The notes below the pieces were generated by a model, which was not told where the DNA came from, did not search any database, and worked only from the letters and a program-made list of their open reading frames with translations. The position numbers and the translations under genes are program-made. Source: CAKZSB01 sp964646405 (lineage in GTDB: Bacteria; Pseudomonadota; Gammaproteobacteria; Granulosicoccales; Granulosicoccaceae). Taken from it: 22,188 nt of DNA. The number at the start of each line of letters is the position of its first letter. Position 1 is the first letter of the stretch. Of the stretch, positions 7,515 to 14,995 are shown one piece after another. The DNA lies in the NCBI GenBank assembly GCA_964646405.1, contig CAZYDV010000057.1, positions 1 to 22,188 of the forward strand. Reading direction: 5' to 3'.

Positions 7515-8250
7515 GTCGCTGATGTTGCCGGTGGTGGCAGTGTTGATGGCGATCCTCACAACACTGCCACAAGCGTTGGCTGAGGACAGTCAAAAGCTGT
7601 GGCGCCGCGCGATCGATCAGGACGATGCACAGACTCTGGTCCGCCTGCTGGACGATTCGCTGCTGACGATCACCAACGAAAAAGGCAAAACCGCACTGAT
7701 GGCAGCGGCGAAACTCGGTGATTTCGCACTCTATCGACAGTTGCGAGATCGAGGGCTGGACCCGCGCCAACGCTCCAACACCGGTGGGACGGTACTGATG
7801 TATGCCGTCCTGGGTAATCAGCTGGCGTTTGTCGAATCTGTTCTCGCCCAGCAGCCGGACGTTAATCTGCAAAGCACCAATGGCTGGACCGCGTCAATGA
7901 TCGCGGCGGCCAAAGGATTTGGTGAGGCGCTTGAACTATTGATTGGCGCTGGCGCGGATGTCAATATTGCCGATGCCTATCGGTGGAGTCCGTTGATGCG
8001 TGCCATCGACAATCGTCACGCCGATACTGTCCGGATTCTGTTACAACATACGGATATCCAGCTCGACTGGCAGAATGAAAATCGAGCGACAGCGCTGCAT
8101 ATCGCGGCAAGTCGGGGGGATCGTCGCGCAGTGGAGTGGTTACTGTCGCGCGGCGCTGATACGAACCTTCGCAACAATGAAAATATGCGAGCGGTGGATG
8201 TTGCCAGGCTGGCAGGGCAGAGAGATCTGGTCAAACTGCTTGCCGACTGA
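7486..8250 (+). CDS. Exported ankyrin-repeat protein
   Basis: Predicted periplasmic protein of 254 residues with a signal peptide (R10 in the n-region, hydrophobic core LPVVAVLMAILTTLP, likely cleavage after ALA before EDS). About six ankyrin repeats follow from residue 60 onward, seen in segments such as KGKTALMAAAKLGDFALYR, NGWTASMIAAAKGFGEALEL, RATALHIAASRGDRRAVEWL, with the L-L-x-x-G-A-D-x-N loop signature. Ankyrin repeats bind proteins, so the partner may be the product of the upstream gene, but this is inference. The ATG at 7486 overlaps the upstream stop by 29 bases; an ATG at 7522, just past the stop and with a weak AGG ahead, would also leave a signal peptide. It could lie in an operon of two genes, with the convergent glc operon ending 9 bases downstream. 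Confidence 0.82.
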   Translation: MSSLVIVCARSLMLPVVAVLMAILTTLPQALAEDSQKLWRRAIDQDDAQTLVRLLDDSLLTITNEKGKTALMAAAKLGDFALYRQLRDRGLDPRQRSNTGGTVLMYAVLGNQLAFVESVLAQQPDVNLQSTNGWTASMIAAAKGFGEALELLIGAGADVNIADAYRWSPLMRAIDNRHADTVRILLQHTDIQLDWQNENRATALHIAASRGDRRAVEWLLSRGADTNLRNNENMRAVDVARLAGQRDLVKLLAD

Positions 8251-8258
8251 CGGCGTTG

Positions 8259-8912
8259 TCAGCACTGAATCGTCTGTCGACTATATTGGTCCACGGCCTC
8301 TACCGTCAGCTTGTCGGGACTGGCCGCTCGAACATCGCTGATTCTGTGTTCCAGTTGTGCGCGAAAACCGAATTTGTCGAAAAACCGTTCGTACATGTCA
8401 TCGCCGGTGCTGCCGATCGCCGTGAGTTGATCGCTCGTTTGATCGTGTTCAAGTTCGATTCGCGCCAGCGGATGTGGTGCCGGTCCACCTAGTACGGCGG
8501 CATTGTTCGTCGGGTCGTAGACACTGCGTTCTGAACAACACGAGATCAGGCGGCTGCGTTTTTCCAGTGCGCCCTCGCGACTGATGAATTCGATTTCATC
8601 GTGACGATAGTTGATGAACGAAATTTCCCTAGCCGGATGACTCATTTTGTGACTGCAGATCGCAGAAAAGGCGACGATCGGCTGTTCAGTGTCCGTGCCC
8701 AGGTGGATGAGAAAGCTCGGCGTGCTGACGTAGGGGTAGAAAAAAACGTACGGCCGACCCACCTCAAGATCTGCGGCGAGCAATGGCGTTTGCACATCGC
8801 GATACAGCGTCGAGCGCGAATACGGTCGGGAGGCGCTCAGTGCTGCGGCAGGCGTTGCGCTGGCGGCGACCACCAACGATGAGCAGATTCTGCTGAACTG
8901 GCGTCTGTTCAT
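8259..8912 (-). CDS. Tat-exported Rieske-like protein with altered cluster ligands
   Basis: A 217-residue protein beginning MNRRQFSRICSS, a twin-arginine leader with hydrophobic core to about residue 26. The C-terminal half is Rieske-like: box I is C86-S-H88 in AFSAICSHKMSHP, and box II reads SCCSERSVYDP followed by VLGGPAPHPL, close to the family ending G-P-A-P-R-P-L. Compared with the usual C-T-H-L-G-C and C-P-C-H-G-S boxes, the second histidine ligand is E128, the disulfide cysteine of box II is S127, and that of box I is also serine. C125 and an extra C126 remain. Whether it still holds a 2Fe-2S cluster is uncertain. The start is 13 bases after the glcF stop, so it belongs to the glycolate oxidase operon. 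The ATG at 8912 is preceded by GGGG and is chosen over frames that run back into glcF. Confidence 0.85.
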   Translation of the reverse strand: MNRRQFSRICSSLVVAASATPAAALSASRPYSRSTLYRDVQTPLLAADLEVGRPYVFFYPYVSTPSFLIHLGTDTEQPIVAFSAICSHKMSHPAREISFINYRHDEIEFISREGALEKRSRLISCCSERSVYDPTNNAAVLGGPAPHPLARIELEHDQTSDQLTAIGSTGDDMYERFFDKFGFRAQLEHRISDVRAASPDKLTVEAVDQYSRQTIQC

Positions 8913-8925
8913 GGGTATACCCCGG

Positions 8926-10146
8926 TTAATGCTTTTGCTGTGCGTCGTCCAGCAATTGAATCCAGTGCACCACTGGCGTGTCGCCGGCGGCACTTTGCAG
9001 GTGCGTGAGGCAGCCGATATTGGCGGTGGCAATGGTTGACGGCTCGCCCCGCAGCAGGGCGGTGATCTTGCGCCCAAGCAGTTTTTGCGACAGATCCTTT
9101 TGCAACACCGAGTAGGTTCCCGCCGAGCCGCAGCAAAAATGTGCATCCTTAACCGGAGTCAGCTTAAAGCCGAGCTTCTCCAGCAGTGCTTCGGTGTGTC
9201 CGTGCAGTTTTTGCCCGTGCTGCAGCGTGCACGGAGGGTGAAACGCGACGCGGCCCGTCGCGTTAGCGACGGGTTGCAGATCCTCGCCCGCGAGCACTTC
9301 GCTGATGTCTTTGCACAAGTCTGACACCCGCCGGGCCTTGTCTGCATAGGTGGGATCGTCGGCCAGCAGACTGGCGTAATCTTTGACAAACACCCCGCAA
9401 CCGCTGGCGGTCATTACAATCGCTTCGGCACCAGCCTCGATATCAGGCCACCAGGCGTCAACGTTGGCGCGAGCGAAGTCGAGGCCATCGTCCTGTGCGT
9501 TCAAGTGGTAGCTCAGGGCCCCGCAACAGCCCGCTTTAGATGCTGCGACCAGGCTGATGCCAATGCGATCGAGCACCCGTGCCGTGGCGGCGTTGATCGC
9601 CGGTGCCATCGCCGGTTGCACGCAACCGTCCAGCACCAGCATACGGCGGGTGTGCCGGGCCGCCGGCCAAACGCCTGCGGTTTGGCGAGGGGGGACATGG
9701 TCGCGAATCGACGCGGGCAAGATCGGGCGCACGAATTGACCGATGCCAAACAACAGTTTGGCACGGGATCGATAGGGCAGAAAGGTTCGCAGGGCGCGGC
9801 GCAATAGTCGTTGCGGCAGGCTGCGTTGCACAGATGCTTCGACAATGTGGCGGCCGGCATCGACCAAATGGCCGTACTCGACTCCGCTTGGACAGGTAGT
9901 CTCGCAGTTGCGGCAGGTCAGGCAGCGATCCAGATGCAGCATGGTTTTTTTACTGGGCTCAGCGCCTTCGAGCACTTGCTTGATCTGGTAGATCCGACCA
10001 CGTGGACTGTCCAGTTCATTGCCCAGCAGGTCATAGGTCGGGCAGGTTGCCAGGCAAAAACCGCAATGTACGCACTTGCGCAATATGGCGTCGGCTTTTG
10101 CGCCCAGATCTGACTGTTGGTACTTTTCGAGCAGCGTGGTTTGCAT
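8926..10146 (-). CDS. glcF: Glycolate oxidase iron-sulfur subunit
   Basis: Iron-sulfur subunit of the membrane-associated glycolate oxidase, which oxidises glycolate to glyoxylate and passes electrons to quinone. The 406 residues hold two N-terminal 4Fe-4S motifs (C25/C28/C31/C35 and C75/C78/C81/C85) and two CCG domains typical of the heterodisulfide-reductase-like family (C207-C208-G and C338-C339-G, with C250 and C306 ahead of them). The length agrees with E. coli GlcF. It starts 34 bases after glcE and is followed by the Rieske-like gene at 13 bases. Confidence 0.95.
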   Translation of the reverse strand: MQTTLLEKYQQSDLGAKADAILRKCVHCGFCLATCPTYDLLGNELDSPRGRIYQIKQVLEGAEPSKKTMLHLDRCLTCRNCETTCPSGVEYGHLVDAGRHIVEASVQRSLPQRLLRRALRTFLPYRSRAKLLFGIGQFVRPILPASIRDHVPPRQTAGVWPAARHTRRMLVLDGCVQPAMAPAINAATARVLDRIGISLVAASKAGCCGALSYHLNAQDDGLDFARANVDAWWPDIEAGAEAIVMTASGCGVFVKDYASLLADDPTYADKARRVSDLCKDISEVLAGEDLQPVANATGRVAFHPPCTLQHGQKLHGHTEALLEKLGFKLTPVKDAHFCCGSAGTYSVLQKDLSQKLLGRKITALLRGEPSTIATANIGCLTHLQSAAGDTPVVHWIQLLDDAQQKH

Positions 10147-10180
10147 GGCGTGCGTGTCGTTCGTTGGCCGCGAGGATCGG

Positions 10181-11263
10181 CTAGAGGTCTGGGTAGAGTC
10201 TGCCCGGGTTAAAAATGCCGTGTGGATCGAAGGAGCGTTTGATATCGGCGTGCAGCTGAAAGATTTTTTTCGTCAGCGGATGTTCGACGCCAACCGATTC
10301 CTGCAGCGTGCGTGGCGCTTTGTAGAGCTGCGCATGTCCGCCATGGTGCGTTGCGAGCTGGCGGATATCTGCGGCACTTGCCGAAGTCTTCAACCAGCGT
10401 TGTTCGCCCGCCCACTCGTACAGCCATTCGCCATCGATATCCAGCGCCGGGGTGCCAGTCGGCAGCGCCAGTCGCCAGAGCGTATCGGTACTGAAAAACT
10501 CATGACTTTGATCGCGCAAAGCGTCCCAGATTACGTTGTCGACTCTGTCACCTTTAACAGCGGTGGCCGCGGCCGCCAGCCCGGCTTCGCTGCCGGACAG
10601 CCGTAGCGATAGTTGCCCGCCGTGGTAACTGGCCGCTGTGATCGGGTAGTTAGATCCTTTCATGGTCTGCATCGTCGCCAGCGCATCCGTCAGCTCGGTG
10701 CTGGATTCGATGGTGATCTCGCATTCTGCTGCGGGCAGTACCTTGATCGATACTTCCAGCAACACGCCCAACGTGCCGCAGGCGCCAGTCATCAGGCGAG
10801 TGACATCGTAGCCTGCAACGTTCTTCATCACCTGGCCGCCAAACTGCAGTAGCTGCCCGTGGCCGTTGATGATGCGACAGCCAAGGATAAAGTCTCGTGC
10901 AGCACCGGCAAACGGGCGGGATGGGCCTGACAGGGCGGTGGCCACCGCACCGCCAATGGTCGCGGTGGCGCTGTGCCTGGGGGGTTCAAAAGGCAGACTC
11001 TGGCGATGTTCTGCGAGCAGAGTCTCGATCTCGATGATCGGGGTGCCGGCGCGCGCTGTGATCACGAGCTCGGTCGGCTCGTAGCTCGTGACGCCGCGGT
11101 GGCTTGAAATATCCAGTGATCTGGCGTCGGCGATCAGGCCGAGGAAATCTTTACTGCCACCGCCAACGATATTCAACGGCACTTTGCTGTCGATGCTCTG
11201 CTGTACCTGCTGCTGCAGCGATTCAGTGGAGTCGAGTTGATCTTGCAGGGAGCCTGCGCCCAT
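10181..11263 (-). CDS. glcE: Glycolate oxidase FAD-binding subunit
   Basis: Second flavoprotein subunit of glycolate oxidase, 360 residues. The N-terminal half is a PCMH-type FAD-binding domain: PLNIVGGGSKDFLG, then the segment around TIGGAVATALSGPSRPFAGAARDFILG, and GQVMKNVAGYDVTRLMTGACGTLG. The C-terminus ends HGIFNPGRLYPDL, the usual ending of the family. The start is the ATG at 11263-11261, which shares one base with the glcD stop (TGATG), so translation is coupled; the TTG one codon earlier is less likely. Confidence 0.94.
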   Translation of the reverse strand: MGAGSLQDQLDSTESLQQQVQQSIDSKVPLNIVGGGSKDFLGLIADARSLDISSHRGVTSYEPTELVITARAGTPIIEIETLLAEHRQSLPFEPPRHSATATIGGAVATALSGPSRPFAGAARDFILGCRIINGHGQLLQFGGQVMKNVAGYDVTRLMTGACGTLGVLLEVSIKVLPAAECEITIESSTELTDALATMQTMKGSNYPITAASYHGGQLSLRLSGSEAGLAAAATAVKGDRVDNVIWDALRDQSHEFFSTDTLWRLALPTGTPALDIDGEWLYEWAGEQRWLKTSASAADIRQLATHHGGHAQLYKAPRTLQESVGVEHPLTKKIFQLHADIKRSFDPHGIFNPGRLYPDL

Positions 11264-12762
11264 CAAAAACGCTCCAGCTCAGGGTGTGGCAGTTGACCGT
11301 GATGCACGTGCATGGCGCCGAACTCGGCGCAGCGGTTAAGCGTTGGAATGGCTTTGCCGGGGTTGAGCAGTGATTTCGGATCGAACGCCGCCTTTAACGC
11401 GTGAAACTGAGTGATTTCATCACTGCTGAACTGCACGCACATCTGGTTGATTTTCTCCATGCCCACACCGTGTTCGCCGGTGATAGTTCCGCCCACCTCA
11501 ACACACAGCTCGAGAATCTTTCCGCCCAGCGCTTCGGTTCGCTCGAGCTCGCCCGGCTTGTTGGCGTCGAACAGAATCAGCGGGTGCAGATTGCCATCCC
11601 CCGCGTGAAACACGTTGGCGATTTTCAGATCGTACTCGGCGGAGAGCTGATCCATGCGCTGGAGCACAAATGACAACTGTTTGCGCGGGATGGTGCCGTC
11701 GATGCAGTAGTAGTCGGGGGCCAGTCGGCCCACCGCCGGAAAAGCGGACTTGCGCCCTTTCCATAGTGCCAACCGCTCGGCCTCGTCTTTGGCGCGATGC
11801 AACAGCATCACACCACCTTCGTTGATCAGTGCTTCGACTGCTTTCATTTGCGCCTGCACTTCCGCTTCATTGCCGTCCAGTTCGCATAGAAACAGCGCCT
11901 CTGAATCGACGGGATAGCCACATTTGGCGAAGGCTTCGGCAGCGCGGATGGCCGGGTTGTCCATCATTTCAAGACCGGCCGGAATAATCCCGTTGGCGAT
12001 AATGGCGGCCACTGCATCACCGGCTTTTTCGACATCGTCGAACGCCGCCATCAGCAGTTGCGTGCTCTGCGGTCTGGGCAATAGTTTTACGGTGATCTCA
12101 ACCGTGACAGCCAGCATGCCCTCGGAGCCGTGCAACAGGCCCAGCAGATCGAAGCCTGGCGTATCGGGAGCGGTAGAGCCGATGGTGATCAGCTCGCCGT
12201 CGATAGTGACCGCCTTGACCTGTAGTACGTTGTGCACCGTCATGCCGTATTTCAGGCAGTGCACGCCACCGGAGTTTTCTGCCACATTGCCGCCGATAGT
12301 GCAGGCAATCTGCGACGACGGATCAGGGGCGTAATACAGATTGAAGTCGGCCGCCGCCTCGGAGATCGCGAGGTTGCGGACTCCCGGCTGCACCACGGCA
12401 GTTTGTGCGGTCTCGTCGATCGAGACGATTTGATTGAACTTCGCCATGCCCATCACCAGCCCGTTGGCCAGAGGCAGTGCGCCGCCTGACAAACCCGTGC
12501 CCGCGCCGCGTGCGACCACAGGCACTTCGTGTTCGCTGCAGATTTTCAAGATTTGCTGCACTTGTTCGACGCTGTCGGGCAGCACCACGAGCGGTGGCTT
12601 CTGGCGATAGACGGCCAGTCCGTCGGATTCGTAGGGGTAGAGGTCCTCGTCTTCGCGCAGTACCGATTCGTCTGGCAAAAACCGCAGAAAGGCCGCGACC
12701 AGCTGATCGCGCAGGCTCTCGTCCAGCGGGGGTGTCTGTTCGGCAAACAGGGCTTGCGACAT
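11263..12762 (-). CDS. glcD: Glycolate oxidase large FAD subunit
   Basis: Catalytic FAD-linked subunit of glycolate oxidase, 499 residues, the same size as E. coli GlcD. Visible are the PCMH FAD-binding signature VVARGAGTGLSGGALP, the segment PSSQIACTIGGNVAENSGG, and the C-terminal FAD-oxidase domain with NVFHAGDGNLHPLILFD and GTITGEHGVGMEK, which carry conserved His residues of the D-lactate/glycolate dehydrogenase family. First gene of the glcDEF-Rieske operon on the - strand. The 235-bp region upstream is shared with a divergent gene and holds a CRP-like site. A TATACT hexamer (plus-strand 12814-12819) could be its -10. Confidence 0.96.
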   Translation of the reverse strand: MSQALFAEQTPPLDESLRDQLVAAFLRFLPDESVLREDEDLYPYESDGLAVYRQKPPLVVLPDSVEQVQQILKICSEHEVPVVARGAGTGLSGGALPLANGLVMGMAKFNQIVSIDETAQTAVVQPGVRNLAISEAAADFNLYYAPDPSSQIACTIGGNVAENSGGVHCLKYGMTVHNVLQVKAVTIDGELITIGSTAPDTPGFDLLGLLHGSEGMLAVTVEITVKLLPRPQSTQLLMAAFDDVEKAGDAVAAIIANGIIPAGLEMMDNPAIRAAEAFAKCGYPVDSEALFLCELDGNEAEVQAQMKAVEALINEGGVMLLHRAKDEAERLALWKGRKSAFPAVGRLAPDYYCIDGTIPRKQLSFVLQRMDQLSAEYDLKIANVFHAGDGNLHPLILFDANKPGELERTEALGGKILELCVEVGGTITGEHGVGMEKINQMCVQFSSDEITQFHALKAAFDPKSLLNPGKAIPTLNRCAEFGAMHVHHGQLPHPELERF

Positions 12763-12886
12763 AGTCGGGTTTCGCTCTGGTTTGAATCGGCGCGCCGATG
12801 CTGGCGTCGGCGCAGTATATCGCTATTTGATCGGGCCCGGCGCCGACCCTTGCTGAAACAAAATTGCTGGTCGGCATTGTTGCGTC

Positions 12887-12904
12887 GTGTGATCTGGCTC
12901 ACAC
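12887..12904. promoter_or_regulatory. Perfect CRP-type palindrome
   Basis: GTGTGATCTGGCTCACAC matches the TGTGA-N6-TCACA consensus of CRP/Vfr-type regulators exactly and is a perfect dyad in its arms. It sits in the divergent region between glcD and the transposase-derived gene. Its centre (12895.5) is 41.5 bases before the start site inferred from the TACAAT hexamer at 12925-12930, the classic class II activator position for the + strand gene. Relative to glcD it is about 88 bases before an inferred start, a less standard place. Confidence 0.72.
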
Positions 12905-12924
12905 GGGAATTGAGTAATAGTTAA

Positions 12925-12930
12925 TACAAT
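12925..12930 (+). promoter_or_regulatory. Candidate -10 element of the transposase-derived gene
   Basis: TACAAT differs from TATAAT at one base. There is no TTGACA-like -35 at 17 bases; the place is taken by the CRP-type site, as expected for an activator-dependent promoter. The inferred start is near 12937. Confidence 0.45.
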
Positions 12931-12954
12931 TTTCGCCCAACGCCAAGGCAATTG

Positions 12955-12985
12955 TGCGTTCGAGTTTAGCCATCCCACGAACGCA
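12955..12985 (+). promoter_or_regulatory. Inverted repeat in the 5' leader of the transposase-derived gene
   Basis: TGCGTTCG (12955-12962) and CGAACGCA (12978-12985) form an 8-bp inverted repeat with a 15-base spacer, ending two bases before the GAGGG ribosome binding site (12988-12992). It could be an operator or an mRNA hairpin affecting translation. Confidence 0.4.
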
Positions 12986-12997
12986 ACGAGGGCGTGA

Positions 12998-13657
12998 ATG
13001 TACGCGGTAAAGAACAAGTATTACAAACATTCCAAACTCGACGAACAGTGCTTTCGGTACATTCTGCAACTGTTTGCGATGGATCTTACTGCTGTTCAGT
13101 GTGCAAAACTCACCGGCGTCAACGTGCGCTCGGTCAACTCCATCTATCTGAAATTGCGCGATCGCATCGCCGACTGGTGCGAACACCAGGCGCAGGGCAC
13201 GCCGGGCTTACACATCGACCCGCACGCTTTCCAGGAGGTTGATGGCAGAAGCGCGAGCTATTTGCACAGCGAGGCAGATGGCATTGTTGGATTGCGGCTG
13301 TATCTCAACGAGGATCAGGTTTACTGCGCGCACCTGCTGTCGGCCAACGACGCTGATATCGATCGCAGTGGCAAGGTCGATTCAGTCTGGCGCGATTATC
13401 CCGTCGGCATCGATCTTCGTCGTGATATGTCGCTGAAACTCAAGAGCACCACCCAGCAACGCGCAAATCTCGCCGGCGACGCCGAGCGAATCGACGCATT
13501 TGGTCGGTATCTGCGTGTGCGCCTGGGCAAATTCAAGGGCCTGCGTCGTGGCAAGTTTTTCTATCACTTAAAAGAGAGCGAGTACCGCTACAACCATCGA
13601 CGCTACGAGCTGTACACGCTGTTACTCGGTATGCTCGGCGAAGCGCCAATCGAGTAA
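12998..13657 (+). CDS. IS1595-type transposase-derived protein with eroded catalytic centre
   Basis: A 219-residue protein. Residues 5-62 match the N-terminal helix-turn-helix region of IS1595-family (ISXO2-like) transposases: KNKYYKHSKLDEQCFRYIL, then FAMDLTAVQCAKLTGVNVRSVNSIY. Residues about 176-210 (LGKFKGLRRGKFFYHLKESE, then NHRRYELYTLLLGML) match the family's C-terminus. The DDE/N-x-x-E core between them is poorly kept: D82 in QEVDG may be the first acid, but the usual Y-T-D-G-W block is not seen and the H-V-N-G-I-E-S-F-W block reads DAERIDAFG, with N to E163 and E to D166. The ORF is full length with GAGGG five bases before the ATG. No terminal inverted repeats flank it. It is probably a domesticated DNA-binding protein rather than an active transposase. 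A short AGCAA/TTGCT hairpin overlaps the stop. Confidence 0.8.
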   Translation: MYAVKNKYYKHSKLDEQCFRYILQLFAMDLTAVQCAKLTGVNVRSVNSIYLKLRDRIADWCEHQAQGTPGLHIDPHAFQEVDGRSASYLHSEADGIVGLRLYLNEDQVYCAHLLSANDADIDRSGKVDSVWRDYPVGIDLRRDMSLKLKSTTQQRANLAGDAERIDAFGRYLRVRLGKFKGLRRGKFFYHLKESEYRYNHRRYELYTLLLGMLGEAPIE

Positions 13658-13671
13658 GCAAAAAATTGCTA

Positions 13672-14325
13672 TCAGGGGCCGAGGCGATCGATCGCCCAGT
13701 CGCCCTGAGCCGTTCGCGTATAGCTGAATCGATCGTGCAAGCGACTCGGCCGACCTTGCCAAAACTCATAGCGCTCAGGTGCGAGATTATAACCACCCCA
13801 GTGATCTGGCCTGGGCGGGTTGTCCTGCGGGTACTGCTCGCGCAATTGCGAGACGCGTGCCTGCAGCCAGGTTTGATCCTGCACCACCTGTGATTGGGGC
13901 GAGGCTGCGGCGCTAAAGCGACTGCCGGCCGGACGACTGTGAAAATAGCGGTCCGAGTCTGCTGCACGCATTTTCGTGACCACACCTTCGACCCGAATCT
14001 GTCGTTCGACCTGGGGCCAGAAAAGTACCAGCGCCGCACGCGGATTAGCGGCAAGTTCGCGGCCCTTGTGGCTCTCGTAGCTGGTGTACCAGCCCAGCCC
14101 GTTTTGGTCATATTTTTTCAACAGGACCACACGCGCAGAAGGTGCGCCATCTGCCGACACTGTCGCCAGCGTCATTGCAGTCGCATCCTTGATACGCTGA
14201 TCGAGTGCGGCCTGTATCCACTCCGATAACATATCCAGCGGGTCGGATTTCAGCGTTGCGCGCGTCAGCACATCGTAACCGTAGTCGGTTCGTTCGGCAT
14301 GTAAGTCGCCGGAATGGTCTGCCAT
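13672..14325 (-). CDS. pdxH: Pyridoxamine 5'-phosphate oxidase
   Basis: FMN-dependent enzyme that makes pyridoxal 5'-phosphate from pyridoxamine- or pyridoxine-5'-phosphate, the last step and salvage step of vitamin B6 synthesis. The 217-residue length agrees with E. coli PdxH. Characteristic segments include SARVVLLKKYDQNGLGWYTS, then SHKGRELAANPRAALVLFW, RQIRVEGVV, SRFSAAASPQSQ, and the C-terminal block WGGYNLAPERYEFWQGRPSR with RLHDRFSY. The ATG at 14325 is chosen because upstream residues in the same frame have no family resemblance and would overlap yajQ. It is convergent with the transposase-derived gene, 14 bases apart, and divergent from yajQ. Confidence 0.95.
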   Translation of the reverse strand: MADHSGDLHAERTDYGYDVLTRATLKSDPLDMLSEWIQAALDQRIKDATAMTLATVSADGAPSARVVLLKKYDQNGLGWYTSYESHKGRELAANPRAALVLFWPQVERQIRVEGVVTKMRAADSDRYFHSRPAGSRFSAAASPQSQVVQDQTWLQARVSQLREQYPQDNPPRPDHWGGYNLAPERYEFWQGRPSRLHDRFSYTRTAQGDWAIDRLGP

Positions 14326-14446
14326 AGTGCCTGCCTGCTTTTTCTCGACCTTCAGTATACAAGGCTGGTTTGCTGTATTCAGTGCTGGCGGTGGGAGGCC
14401 GGATGTGTAGTATATTCTCCAAAACAGCAGATTGGAGATGACGGAC

Positions 14447-14929
14447 GTGCCCTCGTTTGACGTAGTGTCTGAGATAGACGAACACGAACTGGCCAACGCG
14501 GTCGATCAGGCCAATCGCGAGATTGGAGCGCGATTCGACTTCAAGGGGAGTGATGCGAAGATCGACGTCGGCGAAGGTGCCATGACACTGAGTGCCGACA
14601 GTGATTTTCAGATCCAGCAGATGCAGCCCATCATTCTGCAGAAGATGACCAAGCGTGGTATCGACATCGGCTGCCTGGAGCACGGAGACATACAGACCAG
14701 CGGGCAGAAGGCCAAACAGGTGATTCAGGTCAGGCAGGGGATCGATAAGGAAACCGCCTCGAAGATCGTCAAGCTGGTCAAGGGCTCGAAGGTCAAGGTT
14801 CAGGCCGCGATTCAGGGCGAGCAGGTTCGAATCAGCGGCAAGAAACGAGATGATCTGCAGGGCGCAATCGCGATGCTGAAGGACAGTGACATCGACATAC
14901 CGCTGCAGTACAACAACTTTCGCGATTGA
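14447..14929 (+). CDS. yajQ: YajQ-family nucleotide-binding protein (GTG start)
   Basis: Small cytoplasmic protein of the YajQ/UPF0234 family, with two ferredoxin-like folds. Members bind nucleotides, and a Xanthomonas member is reported as a cyclic-di-GMP effector. The canonical N-terminus M-P-S-F-D-x-V-S-E fits a GTG start at 14447 (VPSFDVVSEIDEHELANAVD), giving 160 residues; GGAG at 14434-14437 lies nine bases ahead. The ATG at 14438 would add three residues and leave the GGAG too close. Other family segments are NREIGARFDFKG and the C-terminal VQAAIQGEQVRISGKKRDDLQ. It is transcribed divergently from pdxH; a TATATT hexamer at 14411-14416 may be its -10. Confidence 0.95.
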   Translation: MPSFDVVSEIDEHELANAVDQANREIGARFDFKGSDAKIDVGEGAMTLSADSDFQIQQMQPIILQKMTKRGIDIGCLEHGDIQTSGQKAKQVIQVRQGIDKETASKIVKLVKGSKVKVQAAIQGEQVRISGKKRDDLQGAIAMLKDSDIDIPLQYNNFRD

Positions 14930-14955
14930 CCTGTGGCGATCGAGCCGCTGCTGCG

Positions 14956-14979
14956 ACCGCCAGGGGACTGGCAGTTTTC
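14956..14979 (+). terminator. Weak terminator-like hairpin after yajQ
   Basis: GCCAG (14959-14963) and CTGGC (14968-14972) pair across a GGGA tetraloop, with two further pairs outside one mismatch, followed by TTTT. It lies between the convergent yajQ and rsmJ genes. The stem is short and the call is tentative. Confidence 0.3.
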
Positions 14980-14995
14980 GTGGCAACAGGCCTCA

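Noticed and set aside
13657..13670. AGCAA/TTGCT hairpin at the end of the transposase-derived gene as a terminator
   Set aside because: The stem is only five A/T-rich pairs with an A4 loop and no T run after it on the + strand.
12763..13671. Intact insertion sequence around the IS1595-type gene
   Set aside because: No matching terminal inverted repeats or target duplication were seen, and pdxH begins only 14 bases downstream.
14325..14496. Longer PdxH with 57 additional N-terminal residues
   Set aside because: The added residues have no family match and would overlap the divergent yajQ promoter and coding start.
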